Shown: piece after piece, positions 35,189 through 43,636 of the stretch
Layout of the letters: the number at the start of each line of letters is the position of its first letter
Numbering within the stretch: position 1 is the first letter of the stretch
Assembly (NCBI RefSeq): GCF_030766825.1
Contig: NZ_JASFDV010000043.1
Coordinates: 1 to 53,426, forward strand
From: Nocardiopsis sp. CC223A
Lineage (GTDB): Bacteria; Actinomycetota; Actinomycetes; Streptosporangiales; Streptosporangiaceae
Reading direction: 5' to 3'
DNA length: 53,426 nucleotides
Notes under the pieces: model-generated
Told to the model about the DNA's origin: nothing
Seen by the model: the letters and a program-made list of their open reading frames with translations, nothing else
Databases searched by the model: none
Position numbers and translations under genes: made by a program

Positions 35189-37933
35189 GTGGTGACCAAA
35201 CGTGAGACCCCCGAGACATCGCAGGCCGGCGGGCGCCCCCGCCTTCTTCTCCTGGACGGCCACTCGATGGCCTTCCGCGCGTTCTTCGCGCTGCCGGTGG
35301 ACAAGTTCGGCACCAGTACCGGGCAGTCGACCAACGCCGTGTACGGTTTCGCGTCGATGCTGGTGAAGCTGCTCAGAGACGAGGAGCCCACCCATGTCGC
35401 GGTGGCGTGGGACCTGTCGGGGCCCACGTTCCGCCATGAAGAGTACGCCGAGTACAAGGACGGGCGTTCCGAGACGCCGCCGGAGTTCCCCTCCCAGGTG
35501 CCGCTCACCCAGGAACTGATGCGGCTGATCGGGGTGGCCAACCTGTCGTCGCCGGGTTTCGAGGCCGACGACGTCATCGCGACGCTGGCCCGTATGGGCG
35601 GTGAGGCGGGTGCGGAGGTGCTCATCGCCTCCGGTGACCGGGACGCGTTCCAGCTGGTCACCGACTCGTGCACGGTGCTGTACCCGGGCAAGAGCCTGTC
35701 GGACCTGCGCCGGATGGATCCGGCGGCGGTCGAGGAGAAGTACGGGGTGACGCCGCCGCGGTACCGCGACCTGGCGGCGCTGGTGGGGGAGAAGGCCGAC
35801 AACCTGCCGGGTGTGCCGGGAGTGGGCCCCAAGACGGCGGCCAAGTGGATCGTCAAGTACGGGTCGCTGGACGGGCTGGTCGAGCACATCGACGAGATCG
35901 GCGGCAAGGCCGGGCAGAACCTGCGCGACCACCTGGACGACGTGCTGCGCAACCAGCGGCTCAACCTGTTGGCCACCGATGTCGACCTGGGGGTGGGTCT
36001 GGACGACCTGCTGCTGGGCCGGGCGGACCGGGCGGGGGTGGACGCCCTGTTCGACAACCTGGAGTTCGCCTCCAACCTGCGTGAGCGCCTGTACGCGGTG
36101 CTGGCTTCGGACGAGGCCGCGGCGGCGGCCCCCGGGGGCGAGGGTTTCGAGGTCGACCTGACGGTGGCCGGGACCGGGACGCTGGCGGCCTGGTTGGCCG
36201 AGCACGCCGCCGCCGACGACGTCACCGCGGCGGCGCCGGCGGGGCTGGCCCTGGACGGGGCGTGGGGTGCCGGGACCGGCCGGGTGGACGGGTTGTCCAT
36301 CGCGGTGGCCTCGGGTGCTGCGGTGTCGGTGGACCCGGCGCTGTTGGACGCCGCGGACACCGAGGCGCTGGCGGCGTTCCTGGCGGATCCGGAGCGGCCG
36401 ATCGCGGTGCACGAGTACAAGGGTGCGCTGCTGGCGCTGGGCGCCCACGGTTGGGAGCTGGGCGGGGTGGTCAGCGACACCGCGCTGGCCGCGTACCTGG
36501 TGCAGCCGGGGCAGCGCCGTTTCGACCTGGTCGACCTGTGCCGCAAGTACCTGGGGCGGGAGTTGGAGGAGGAGTCCTCCGGCGACCAGCTCACGTTGGA
36601 CCTGGACGGCGGAGGCCCGTCCGGCCGTTGGCACGCCCTGGCGGTGCGGGCGGCGGCCACCCGGGACCTGGCGGCCGTGTTGGCCGCCGAGGTGGACGAG
36701 CGCGGCGGTGCGCACCTGCTGAGCGGGGTGGAGCTGCCGTTGGTGCCGGTGCTGGCGCGGATGGAGCGGGCCGGGATCGCGGCCGACCGCGCCTACCTGG
36801 AGGAGTTGCAGGGCGAGTTCGCGTCGGCGGCGCGGGCGGCGGTGGAGCGGGCGCACGGGATCGTGGGCCGGGAGTTCAACCTGGGTTCGCCCAAGCAGTT
36901 GCAGCAGGTGCTCTTCGAGGACCTGGGGTTGCCCCGGACCAAGAAGATCAAGACGGGGTACACCACCGATGCCGACGCGCTGACGTGGCTGGCGGCCCAG
37001 ACCGACAACGAGCTGCCGGCGGTGCTGCTGCACCACCGCGACCAGACCAAGCTGCGGACCACGGTCGAGGGGCTCATCAAGACGGTCGCCGACGACGGGC
37101 GCATCCACACGACGTTCAACCAGACGGTGGCGGCGACCGGGCGGCTCAGCTCCACCGATCCCAACCTGCAGAACATCCCGGTGCGCACCGATGTGGGGCG
37201 GCGTATCCGGCGGGCGTTCGTGGTGGGGGAGGGCTACCAGGAGCTGTTGACCGCCGACTACAGCCAGATCGAGTTGCGGATCATGGCGCACCTGTCGCAG
37301 GAGAAGGCGCTGATCGACGCGTTCAACAGCGGCTACGACTTCCACGCGCAGATGGCGGCGCAGGTGTTCGGTGTCGCGGTGGAGGATGTCGACGGTGAGG
37401 CCCGGTCGCGGATCAAGGCGATGAGCTACGGGTTGGCGTACGGGTTGAGCGCTTACGGGCTGTCGCAGCAGTTGGGCATCACGCCGGAGGAGGCGAAGAA
37501 GCTCATGGAGGACTACTTCGCCGAGTTCGGCGGGGTGCGCGACTACCTGAACGCGGTGGTGGAGGAGGCCCGCAAGGTCGGCTACACCGAGACCATGCTG
37601 GGTCGGCGCCGGTACCTGCCGGATCTGACCAGCGACAACCGGCAGCGGCGGGAGATGGCCGAGCGGATGGCGCTCAACGCGCCCATCCAGGGGTCGGCGG
37701 CCGACATCATCAAGGTGGCGATGTTGCAGGTGGACGCGGCGCTGGCCGAGAGCGGGGCGGCCTCGCGGGTGTTGTTGCAGGTGCACGACGAACTGGTGGT
37801 GGAGGTCGCCCCGGGTGAGCGGGAGGCGGTGGAAAACCTCGTGCGCCATGAGATGAGCACGGCCTATGATCTGCGTGTTCCGCTGGCCGTGTCGGTCGGC
37901 GGCGGACGGAGTTGGCACGACGCCGCGCATTAG
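35189..37933 (+). CDS. polA: DNA polymerase I
   Basis: 914 residues. The 5'-3' exonuclease domain comes first (LLLDGHSMAFRAFFALP, FEADDVIATLA, SGDRDAFQLVTD, GVPGVGPKTAAKW). The middle 3'-5' exonuclease domain lacks the DxE metal site (GLALDGAWG where DTET is expected), so proofreading is probably lost. The polymerase domain has TGRLSSTDPNLQNIPVR, motif A DYSQIELRIMAHL, the O helix KAMSYGLAYGLS and motif C QVHDELVVE. Tyr in the O helix, where E. coli has Phe762, predicts poor discrimination against dideoxynucleotides. GTG 35192 is a second possible start. Confidence 0.96.
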   Translation: MVTKRETPETSQAGGRPRLLLLDGHSMAFRAFFALPVDKFGTSTGQSTNAVYGFASMLVKLLRDEEPTHVAVAWDLSGPTFRHEEYAEYKDGRSETPPEFPSQVPLTQELMRLIGVANLSSPGFEADDVIATLARMGGEAGAEVLIASGDRDAFQLVTDSCTVLYPGKSLSDLRRMDPAAVEEKYGVTPPRYRDLAALVGEKADNLPGVPGVGPKTAAKWIVKYGSLDGLVEHIDEIGGKAGQNLRDHLDDVLRNQRLNLLATDVDLGVGLDDLLLGRADRAGVDALFDNLEFASNLRERLYAVLASDEAAAAAPGGEGFEVDLTVAGTGTLAAWLAEHAAADDVTAAAPAGLALDGAWGAGTGRVDGLSIAVASGAAVSVDPALLDAADTEALAAFLADPERPIAVHEYKGALLALGAHGWELGGVVSDTALAAYLVQPGQRRFDLVDLCRKYLGRELEEESSGDQLTLDLDGGGPSGRWHALAVRAAATRDLAAVLAAEVDERGGAHLLSGVELPLVPVLARMERAGIAADRAYLEELQGEFASAARAAVERAHGIVGREFNLGSPKQLQQVLFEDLGLPRTKKIKTGYTTDADALTWLAAQTDNELPAVLLHHRDQTKLRTTVEGLIKTVADDGRIHTTFNQTVAATGRLSSTDPNLQNIPVRTDVGRRIRRAFVVGEGYQELLTADYSQIELRIMAHLSQEKALIDAFNSGYDFHAQMAAQVFGVAVEDVDGEARSRIKAMSYGLAYGLSAYGLSQQLGITPEEAKKLMEDYFAEFGGVRDYLNAVVEEARKVGYTETMLGRRRYLPDLTSDNRQRREMAERMALNAPIQGSAADIIKVAMLQVDAALAESGAASRVLLQVHDELVVEVAPGEREAVENLVRHEMSTAYDLRVPLAVSVGGGRSWHDAAH

Positions 37934-37959
37934 CGCGATGCAGGGAAGGGGACGGTGAC

Positions 37960-38403
37960 ATGAGCACGGGTGCCGCGCAGGACGGCGGTCTGGTCGTGGG
38001 TCCGGTCACCGTTCCCGCCGATGCCCTGGTGTGGCGGTTCTCCCGTTCGTCGGGGCCGGGCGGGCAGCACGTCAACACCTCCGACACCCGGGTGTCGCTG
38101 TCCCTGGACGTGGCGGGGTGCGCGGCGCTGGGGCGGACCCGGCGCGAGCGTGCGCTGGAGCGGTTGGCGGGGCGCTTGGTGGGCGGGGTGTTGACGGTGT
38201 CGGTGCAGACGCACCGGTCCCAGGTCCGCAACCGGGCGGAGGCGCGGGAGCGGATGGCGGCGCTGTTGGCGGAGGCGATCGCGCCGCCGCCGCGCGAGCG
38301 CAGGGCGACGCGGCCCGGCCGGGCGGCCCGGCAGCGCCGGCTGGACGCGAAGAAGCGCCGCGGGGACATCAAACGGTCACGCTCTCGGCCGACGTCGGAC
38401 TGA
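37960..38403 (+). CDS. arfB: Release factor-like ribosome rescue protein (ArfB type)
   Basis: 147 residues. It has the catalytic SSGPGGQHVNTSDTRVSL (GGQ loop), which hydrolyses peptidyl-tRNA, and a basic C-terminal tail (RRLDAKKRRGDIKRSRSR) that in ArfB/YaeJ enters the empty mRNA channel of stalled ribosomes. It lacks the codon-recognition domains of RF1/RF2, so it would rescue stalled ribosomes without a stop codon. ATG 37960 follows polA by 26 bp with GGGAAGGGGA upstream, implying one operon with polA. The gene symbol is by family; actinobacterial members are little studied. Confidence 0.88.
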   Translation: MSTGAAQDGGLVVGPVTVPADALVWRFSRSSGPGGQHVNTSDTRVSLSLDVAGCAALGRTRRERALERLAGRLVGGVLTVSVQTHRSQVRNRAEARERMAALLAEAIAPPPRERRATRPGRAARQRRLDAKKRRGDIKRSRSRPTSD

Positions 38404-38457
38404 CCGAAATCGGTGCGGGGGGCGCCCGGTGATGCCGGGTGACCGTCCCCGCACGGA

Positions 38458-38484
38458 CCGCACCGGCCCGCGCGGGGGGTGCGG
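38458..38484. terminator. Terminator after polA-arfB
   Basis: CCGCACC (38458-38464) and GGTGCGG (38478-38484) enclose CCCGC/GCGGG, giving a compact GC hairpin 54 bp after the arfB stop. Confidence 0.65.
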
Positions 38485-38612
38485 AATCCCTCTCGCGCAG
38501 GGGTGTCCACCCAGTTCACGCGTGATGGCGCCCCCCGGTTGATCTTCACCTGTGCACTCGGGTACATTGCCGCCATTGCGATCTTCGCCGGGTTGGCGTT
38601 CGAGGGTTCCGA

Positions 38613-38641
38613 TTGACCAGGAAGCCCTTGTCTCATATGCT
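38613..38641 (+). promoter_or_regulatory. rpsA promoter and start of a 220-nt leader
   Basis: TTGACC (38613-38618), a 17-bp spacer and TATGCT (38636-38641) form the best consensus promoter in the window. Transcription from about 38648 gives a leader of about 218 nt with small hairpins GGTCCA/TGGACC (38713-38730) and GCGGAA/TTCCGC (38746-38764). The 460-bp gap holds no gene. Confidence 0.65.
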
Positions 38642-38865
38642 GGCCGGAGCGTTGTGGGTTCGTGCGCCGTCTGATGTCTCCCGCCAGGGGGGCCGAGGGG
38701 CGGCACCACCAAGGTCCACGCTTCTGGACCCGGCGGTCGGTCGCTGCGGAAGGCTCCTTTCCGCGGTGGCACCGTTCCTCTCCTTCATCGGATGTTGGAT
38801 CGGCGGGCTCGGATCTGCGGCGTGCCCATCTTCTGAATCTGTCCGTATCCGGAGTCCACCCACAA

Positions 38866-40356
38866 ATGACGAGCAGCACCGAGGCCACCTCGACACCCCA
38901 GGTAGCGGTCAACGACATCGGGTCCGAGGAAGCCTTCCTCGCGGCGATCGACGAGACCATCAAGTACTTCAACGACGGTGACATTGTCGAGGGCACCATC
39001 GTGAAGGTCGATCGAGACGAGGTCTTGCTCGACATCGGTTACAAGACCGAGGGTGTGATCCCGTCCCGGGAACTCTCGATCAAGCACGACGTCGACCCCG
39101 GTGAGGTCGTCGCCGTCGGTGACCAGGTCGAGGCCCTGGTCCTCCAGAAGGAGGACAAGGAAGGCCGTCTGATCCTGTCCAAGAAGCGCGCCCAGTACGA
39201 GCGCGCCTGGGGCACGATCGAGAAGATCAAGGAGGAGGACGGCGTCGTCACCGGCACCGTCATCGAGGTCGTCAAGGGTGGTCTCATCCTCGACATCGGC
39301 CTGCGCGGCTTCCTGCCCGCCTCCCTGGTCGAGATGCGCCGCGTCCGCGACCTTCAGCCGTACGTCGGCCGCGAGCTCGAAGCCAAGATCATCGAGCTGG
39401 ACAAGAACCGCAACAACGTGGTCCTGTCCCGCCGCGCCTGGCTTGAGCAGACCCAGTCCGAGGTCCGCCAGACGTTCCTCAACACCCTCCAGAAGGGCCA
39501 GATCCGCAAGGGTGTGGTCTCCTCGATCGTCAACTTCGGTGCGTTCGTGGACCTGGGCGGCGTCGACGGCCTGGTGCACGTCTCCGAGCTGTCCTGGAAG
39601 CACATCGACCACCCGAGCGAGGTCGTCGAGGTGGGCCAGGAGGTCACCGTCGAGGTGCTGGACGTCGACATGGAGCGCGAGCGCGTCTCCCTGTCGCTGA
39701 AGGCGACCCAGGAGGACCCGTGGCAGCAGTTCGCCCGGACCCACCAGATCGGTCAGGTCGTCCCGGGTAAGGTCACCAAGCTCGTCCCGTTCGGCGCGTT
39801 CGTCCGCGTCGAGGAGGGCATCGAGGGTCTGGTCCACATCTCCGAGCTGGCCGAGCGCCACGTCGAGGTGCCGGAGCAGGTCGTCCAGGTCGGCACCGAG
39901 ATCTTCGTCAAGATCATCGACATCGACCTCGACCGCCGCCGCATCAGCCTCTCGCTGAAGCAGGCCAACGAGAGCGTCTCGCCGGACCAGGTGGACTTCG
40001 ACCCCACCCTGTACGGCATGGCCGCCGAGTACGACGAGCAGGGCAACTACAAGTACCCCGAGGGCTTCGACGCCGACACCGGCGAGTGGCTCGAAGGCTA
40101 CGAGGCCCAGCGCGACGAGTGGGAGCGCAGCTACGCCGAGGCCCAGGCCCGGTTCGAGGCGCACCGCAAGCAGGTCGAGGAGGCCCGCGCGGCCGAGGCC
40201 GAGGCGGCCAACGCCCCGGCCGAGGCCGAGGAAGAGGACTACACCGGTGGGGCCCAGAGCTCCGGCGCCGGTGCGGACTCCGCCTCCAGCGGCGCCCTGG
40301 CCTCCGACGAGGCCCTGGCCGCCCTGCGCGAGAAGCTCGCCGGCGGCGAGGCCTGA
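38866..40356 (+). CDS. rpsA: 30S ribosomal protein S1
   Basis: 496 residues with four S1 RNA-binding domains, starting near GDIVEGTIVKVDRDEVLLDIG, GVVTGTVIEVVKGGLILDIG, KGVVSSIVNFGAFVDLGGVDG and PGKVTKLVPFGAFVRVEEGI. This is the four-domain actinobacterial form; E. coli has six. The C-terminal 120 residues are acidic and low-complexity (EARAAEAEAANAPAEAEEED), as is usual in this phylum. GGAG lies 11 nt before ATG 38866. S1 helps mRNA bind to the ribosome; autoregulation through the long leader is plausible. Codon use is strongly biased, as expected for high expression. Confidence 0.96.
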   Translation: MTSSTEATSTPQVAVNDIGSEEAFLAAIDETIKYFNDGDIVEGTIVKVDRDEVLLDIGYKTEGVIPSRELSIKHDVDPGEVVAVGDQVEALVLQKEDKEGRLILSKKRAQYERAWGTIEKIKEEDGVVTGTVIEVVKGGLILDIGLRGFLPASLVEMRRVRDLQPYVGRELEAKIIELDKNRNNVVLSRRAWLEQTQSEVRQTFLNTLQKGQIRKGVVSSIVNFGAFVDLGGVDGLVHVSELSWKHIDHPSEVVEVGQEVTVEVLDVDMERERVSLSLKATQEDPWQQFARTHQIGQVVPGKVTKLVPFGAFVRVEEGIEGLVHISELAERHVEVPEQVVQVGTEIFVKIIDIDLDRRRISLSLKQANESVSPDQVDFDPTLYGMAAEYDEQGNYKYPEGFDADTGEWLEGYEAQRDEWERSYAEAQARFEAHRKQVEEARAAEAEAANAPAEAEEEDYTGGAQSSGAGADSASSGALASDEALAALREKLAGGEA

Positions 40357-40440
40357 CCGGTTCGGTGAACCGGTCGGCCGGTCCCGTCCGCGGGACCTGA
40401 CAGCCGAGTGAAGGGCCGTCCCCAGTGGGGGCGGCCCTTC
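40355..40440. terminator. Double hairpin terminator after rpsA
   Basis: GACCGGTTC/GAACCGGTC (40355-40363 with 40367-40375) overlaps the rpsA stop codon. A second 14-bp stem with one G-T pair and an AGT loop lies at 40410-40440 (GAAGGGCCGTCCCC on its 5' side). The second also serves the converging DUF1801 gene. Confidence 0.8.
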
Positions 40441-40453
40441 GCCGTGTCCGGGG

Positions 40454-40819
40454 TCAGCAGACGGGGCCGTCGGTGGCGGCGGTGGCGCGCAGCAGGTCCC
40501 TCAGCAGTTCGGTGTCCACCTTCTCCGGGCGGGAGAAGCGCAGGCACCCCTTGCCCGTGTCGTGCCCGGCGAGCCGGTCGGCGAAGGCGTCCCACACGTC
40601 CCGGCGCAGCAGGTAGAACGAGATGTGGCGCTGCTGGCTCGCGAACGCGACCTCTCCTTCCGCGGCGCCCGGCCGCCGGTAGAGGGGCATGCCGTGGGCC
40701 ATCACCTCCTCGAACCCCGCGAGCTCGCTCCGGCACAGGTCCCGGACGGCCGTCAGGACGTCCCGGCGCTCCTCGGGCGCCTGGGCCAGGTACTCGTCGA
40801 CATCGGTCGCCTTGCTCAT
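40454..40819 (-). CDS. DUF1801 (YdhG-like) protein
   Basis: 121 residues. VDEYLAQAPEERRDVLTAVRDLC and AHGMPLYRRPG are followed by ISFYLLRRDVWDAF and GKGCLRFSRPEKVD, the typical DUF1801 order ending with the KGCLRF strand and a C-terminal helix. Fold members are small cytoplasmic proteins sometimes linked to iron; their activity is not established. ATG 40819 is preferred over ATG 40825 because the GGGGA upstream then has normal spacing. Convergent with rpsA. Confidence 0.82.
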   Translation of the reverse strand: MSKATDVDEYLAQAPEERRDVLTAVRDLCRSELAGFEEVMAHGMPLYRRPGAAEGEVAFASQQRHISFYLLRRDVWDAFADRLAGHDTGKGCLRFSRPEKVDTELLRDLLRATAATDGPVC

Positions 40820-40907
40820 CACCATGTCCCCGACACTACGCCGCACCACGGCCGATCGGACTAGTCTCGTGCCGTGCCCCGGCGGGCGGGGCGTGTGAGG
40901 AGACGGC

Positions 40908-41399
40908 GTGTTCGAGATCCACCCGGCCACCTCCGCCGACGCGGGGGAGATCCACACCCTGCAACGGGCGGCGTTCGTCGACGAGGCCCAGGCCTACGGG
41001 GACCCGTTCATCCTGCCGCTGACCGAGACCCTGGAGCGGGTGGAGCGGCTGCTGGCCGACCCCGGCTCCCTGGTGCTCAAGGCCGTCGAGGGGCACCGGG
41101 TCATCGGTGCGGTGCGCGCGCAGGTCACCGGTACCACCGGGGTGGTGGGCCGGCTGGCGGTGGCCCCGGACCGGCGGCGGCGCGGGGTGGCGGCTGCACT
41201 GCTGGAGCGGGTGGAGGCGGAACTGCGGGACCTGCGGCCCGACCTGGCGGCGCTGACCCTGTTCACCGGGGCGCAGAGCGCGCAGAACCAGCTCCTGTAC
41301 CGGCGTGCGGGGTATGCGGTGACGCACCGGGAGCGGGTCGCCGACCACCTGGTGATGGTGCACATGCGCAAGGAGCTGGCGGCGGTCACCCCCGGCTGA
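40908..41399 (+). CDS. GNAT-family N-acetyltransferase
   Basis: 163 residues from GTG 40908 with GAGGAG upstream. Motif A, which binds acetyl-CoA, is VVGRLAVAPDRRRRGVAAAL (Q/RxxGxxA type), and the C-terminal NQLLYRRAGYAVTH is motif B. The N-terminus FEIHPATSADAGEIHTLQRAAF is typical. The substrate is unknown. It sits 90 bp before coaE, which appears to have its own leaderless promoter. Confidence 0.88.
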   Translation: MFEIHPATSADAGEIHTLQRAAFVDEAQAYGDPFILPLTETLERVERLLADPGSLVLKAVEGHRVIGAVRAQVTGTTGVVGRLAVAPDRRRRGVAAALLERVEAELRDLRPDLAALTLFTGAQSAQNQLLYRRAGYAVTHRERVADHLVMVHMRKELAAVTPG

Positions 41400-41477
41400 C
41401 GGGGGTGCGGGTCGGGCCGGGCCGGGTCGGGTGGTCCGGGCGGGGAGGCCGGGACGGCACGGAGCCGCCCCGTTGAC

Positions 41478-41483
41478 TATGGT
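41478..41483 (+). promoter_or_regulatory. -10 hexamer for leaderless coaE
   Basis: TATGGT ends 6 nt before ATG 41490; no Shine-Dalgarno is present. Confidence 0.5.
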
Positions 41484-41489
41484 CGTCGC

Positions 41490-42092
41490 ATGCTGAAAGT
41501 GGGACTCACAGGCGGGATCGGCTCGGGCAAGAGCGCGGTCTCCGCGGAACTGGCCGGATACGGGGCGGTGGTGATCGACGCCGACGCCATCGCCCGTGAG
41601 GTGGTGGAGCCGGGCACGCCCGGCCTGGCGGCGGTGGTCGAGGAGTTCGGGGAGGGCGTGCTCGCCCCGGACGGAGGCCTGGACCGGGCCCGGCTGGGGG
41701 AGATCGTGTTCGCCGACGAGGCGAAGCTGGCGCGGCTCAACGCCATCGTGCACCCGCTGGTGGGGGAGCGCAGCGCCGAGCTGATGGCGCGTGCCGAGGC
41801 GGACGGCGCCCCGGTGGTGGTGTACGACGTGCCGCTGCTGGTGGAGAACGGCCTGGAGTCGCTGTACGACGTGGTGGTGGTCGTCGACACCCCCGACGAG
41901 GAGCGGGTGCGGCGGGTCTCCGAGACGCGCGGTATGGACCCCGAGCAGGTGCGGGCGCGGATCCGGGCGCAGGCCGACCGGGAGACCCGGCTGGCCGCGG
42001 CGGATCTGGTGGTGGACAACTCCGGTTCGCGCGAGCGGCTCACGGAGCGGGTCGCGGGGCTGTGGAAGGAGCTGCTGGCCCGGGCGTCCTGA
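41490..42092 (+). CDS. coaE: Dephospho-CoA kinase
   Basis: 200 residues, the kinase-only form; some actinobacteria carry a fused C-terminal domain, which is absent here. It phosphorylates the 3'-hydroxyl of dephospho-CoA, the last step of CoA synthesis. The P-loop is [11 protein letters not shown] at the N-terminus, [18 protein letters not shown] is the substrate region, [11 protein letters not shown] and [16 protein letters not shown] follow, and the lid is in [17 protein letters not shown] mobile-element relic starts 126 bp after the stop. Confidence 0.95.
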   Translation: MLKVGLTGGIGSGKSAVSAELAGYGAVVIDADAIAREVVEPGTPGLAAVVEEFGEGVLAPDGGLDRARLGEIVFADEAKLARLNAIVHPLVGERSAELMARAEADGAPVVVYDVPLLVENGLESLYDVVVVVDTPDEERVRRVSETRGMDPEQVRARIRAQADRETRLAAADLVVDNSGSRERLTERVAGLWKELLARAS

Positions 42093-42217
42093 CCACGGGC
42101 CGCCGTGGCGGTGCTCCCCGTCCCCGGGCGGGGCCACCGGCGGCCTCGGCGGTGCGGTCGGCCGCCTGGCGGAGGAGGACGGGGCGGAAGGTCCCCGGCC
42201 ACGGCACGGCGGGTCGG

Positions 42218-42432
42218 GGTCACGTCCCCGGGAGTGGTGTGATTTTCGCGCGGGTGCGTCCTTGCGGGTCATCGTGATGGTCGGCCGAAGCCGGGCGGGC
42301 CAGCGCGTACCGGCGGCCCGCCGGCCGGGATGAAGAAGCCGCCGGAGGCGGCGGTGCACCGATCCGCCCGACACCGCTGACGCGCATCCGTGGGAACAGG
42401 GCCGGAAAATTTACACCACTCGGTGGGACACC
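42218..42432. mobile_element. Small mobile-element relic, copy 1
   Basis: A 215-bp stretch with inverted ends. The left end has GGTCACGTCCC and GAGTGGTGT (42218-42240), and the right end is CACCACTCGGTGGGACACC (42414-42432). Both continue inward with related ATTTTC/GAAAATTT. The right end is identical over 19 bp, and the left end highly similar, to the element at 50177-50300. No transposase frame is visible and no clear target duplication, so it is a MITE-like or decayed element. The rest of the 416-bp gap (42093-42508) holds only a small GCCGCC/GGCGGC hairpin inside the element. Confidence 0.6.
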
Positions 42433-42508
42433 ATCCGGGCCGGGGGTGGTGCGGGTGCGCACGGGTTCGCCTCGGCCCGGGGTAGGGGCGGCCGCGGGCC
42501 GCACCGGG

Positions 42509-43464
42509 TCAGGTGGGGCCGGTCGTTTCCGGGGCCCTCGGACGGGGCGGCGGTGTCCGCGGATACAGGCCGCCGGCGCCGGTGGCGGCGATGATCCAGC
42601 AGACCAGTGCGACCGTGCCGCAGAGCCCGGCGGTGACGACGTCCCCCTGCGCTGCGGCCGAGGCCCGGGGTGCGAGCTGCTCGAACAGGTAGGTCGCGAA
42701 GCCGTGCAGGTACGGGGCCAACCTCAGCGGGACGAGGAATCCGACCGCGCCCGCCAACAGCAGGCGGCTGCGCGGGGTTTCGAGGTCGAACCGCAGGTTG
42801 GCCCACACCAGGCAGGAGGCCAGGGCGGCCCCGTACACGGCCGTCAGGTGGACCATGGCGTGGGGCAGGGTCAGTGCGTGCAGGCCCGCGACGGCGACGG
42901 CGGCCCCCGCGAGCGCGGTGATCGTTCGCGGTAGGGGGCGGGCCGGGGCGTGCCCGCCGACGAGGTACCCGAGGCCGTCGGCTTCCGACGGCTTCTCCGT
43001 GGTCCGCGCGGGTGTGGGGCCGCCGGGCGGCGGGGGCCGCTCGGGCGCAGGGCCCGGTGGAAGGACGCGGCGAGCAGTGCCAGGCCGGTGAGCAGCAGGG
43101 CGAGCGCGGCTCCGGTGTCGGGCGGTGCCCCGCCGGCCAGTGCGGACACCGCGGCGTTGAGTCCGAGCACCGCCAGCAGGATCGGGGGGAAGCAGACCAC
43201 GAGGGCGGCGATGGTGGCCGCGGCGGCGGCCGTGGAGACGGTCGTCGGGTCGGTGGCCCGCCGATGGACCGTGATCACGACGACGTAGGGGGGCAGGATG
43301 AGGGCCAGGGTGACGCCCGCGCCGTGAACGGCGTTCGGGTCCGGGAAGGCCGCGAGCAGCGCCGCCGCCAGGACGCAGAGCAGGGCGGCGACCCGGTGTA
43401 CGTGGCGTACGGGGGAGCCGGGGTGCGGGGGGTCGTCGGAGTCGGGCGCGGGTTCGGTGTGCAT
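42509..43464 (-). pseudogene. Polytopic membrane protein with a frameshift
   Basis: Two reading frames together describe one protein of about 315 residues. From ATG 43464 the first gives about 150 residues with three helices (AALLCVLAAALLAAF, ALILPPYVVVITV, LALLAASFHRALRPSG). Near 43010-43050, in a C/G-rich run, sense moves to another frame that continues EADGLGYLVGGHAPARPLP, three more helices (ITALAGAAVAVAGLHALTLP, LLLAGAVGFLVPLRLAPYLH, LCGTVALVCWIIAATG) and stops at 42509. The original frame runs on in Arg/Ser-rich nonsense to 42871. This is either a true frameshift or a sequencing error in the run. Family not recognised. Confidence 0.6.
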
Positions 43465-43636
43465 GGGCCGCCTCGGCGTTGAGGGCGGTCGGGGGCGGGG
43501 GCCGGAAGGGGCGGCCTCGGGAGGGGTGCCCTGATGGTGTCCGCGGGCGGGGCCCGGGAAACGGGGGTGACCCTTTCGGCCGTGCGGCGGCCACGGCGGA
43601 GGGCGCCCCGCCGGGGCGGGGCGGGCGCGGGCGGGT

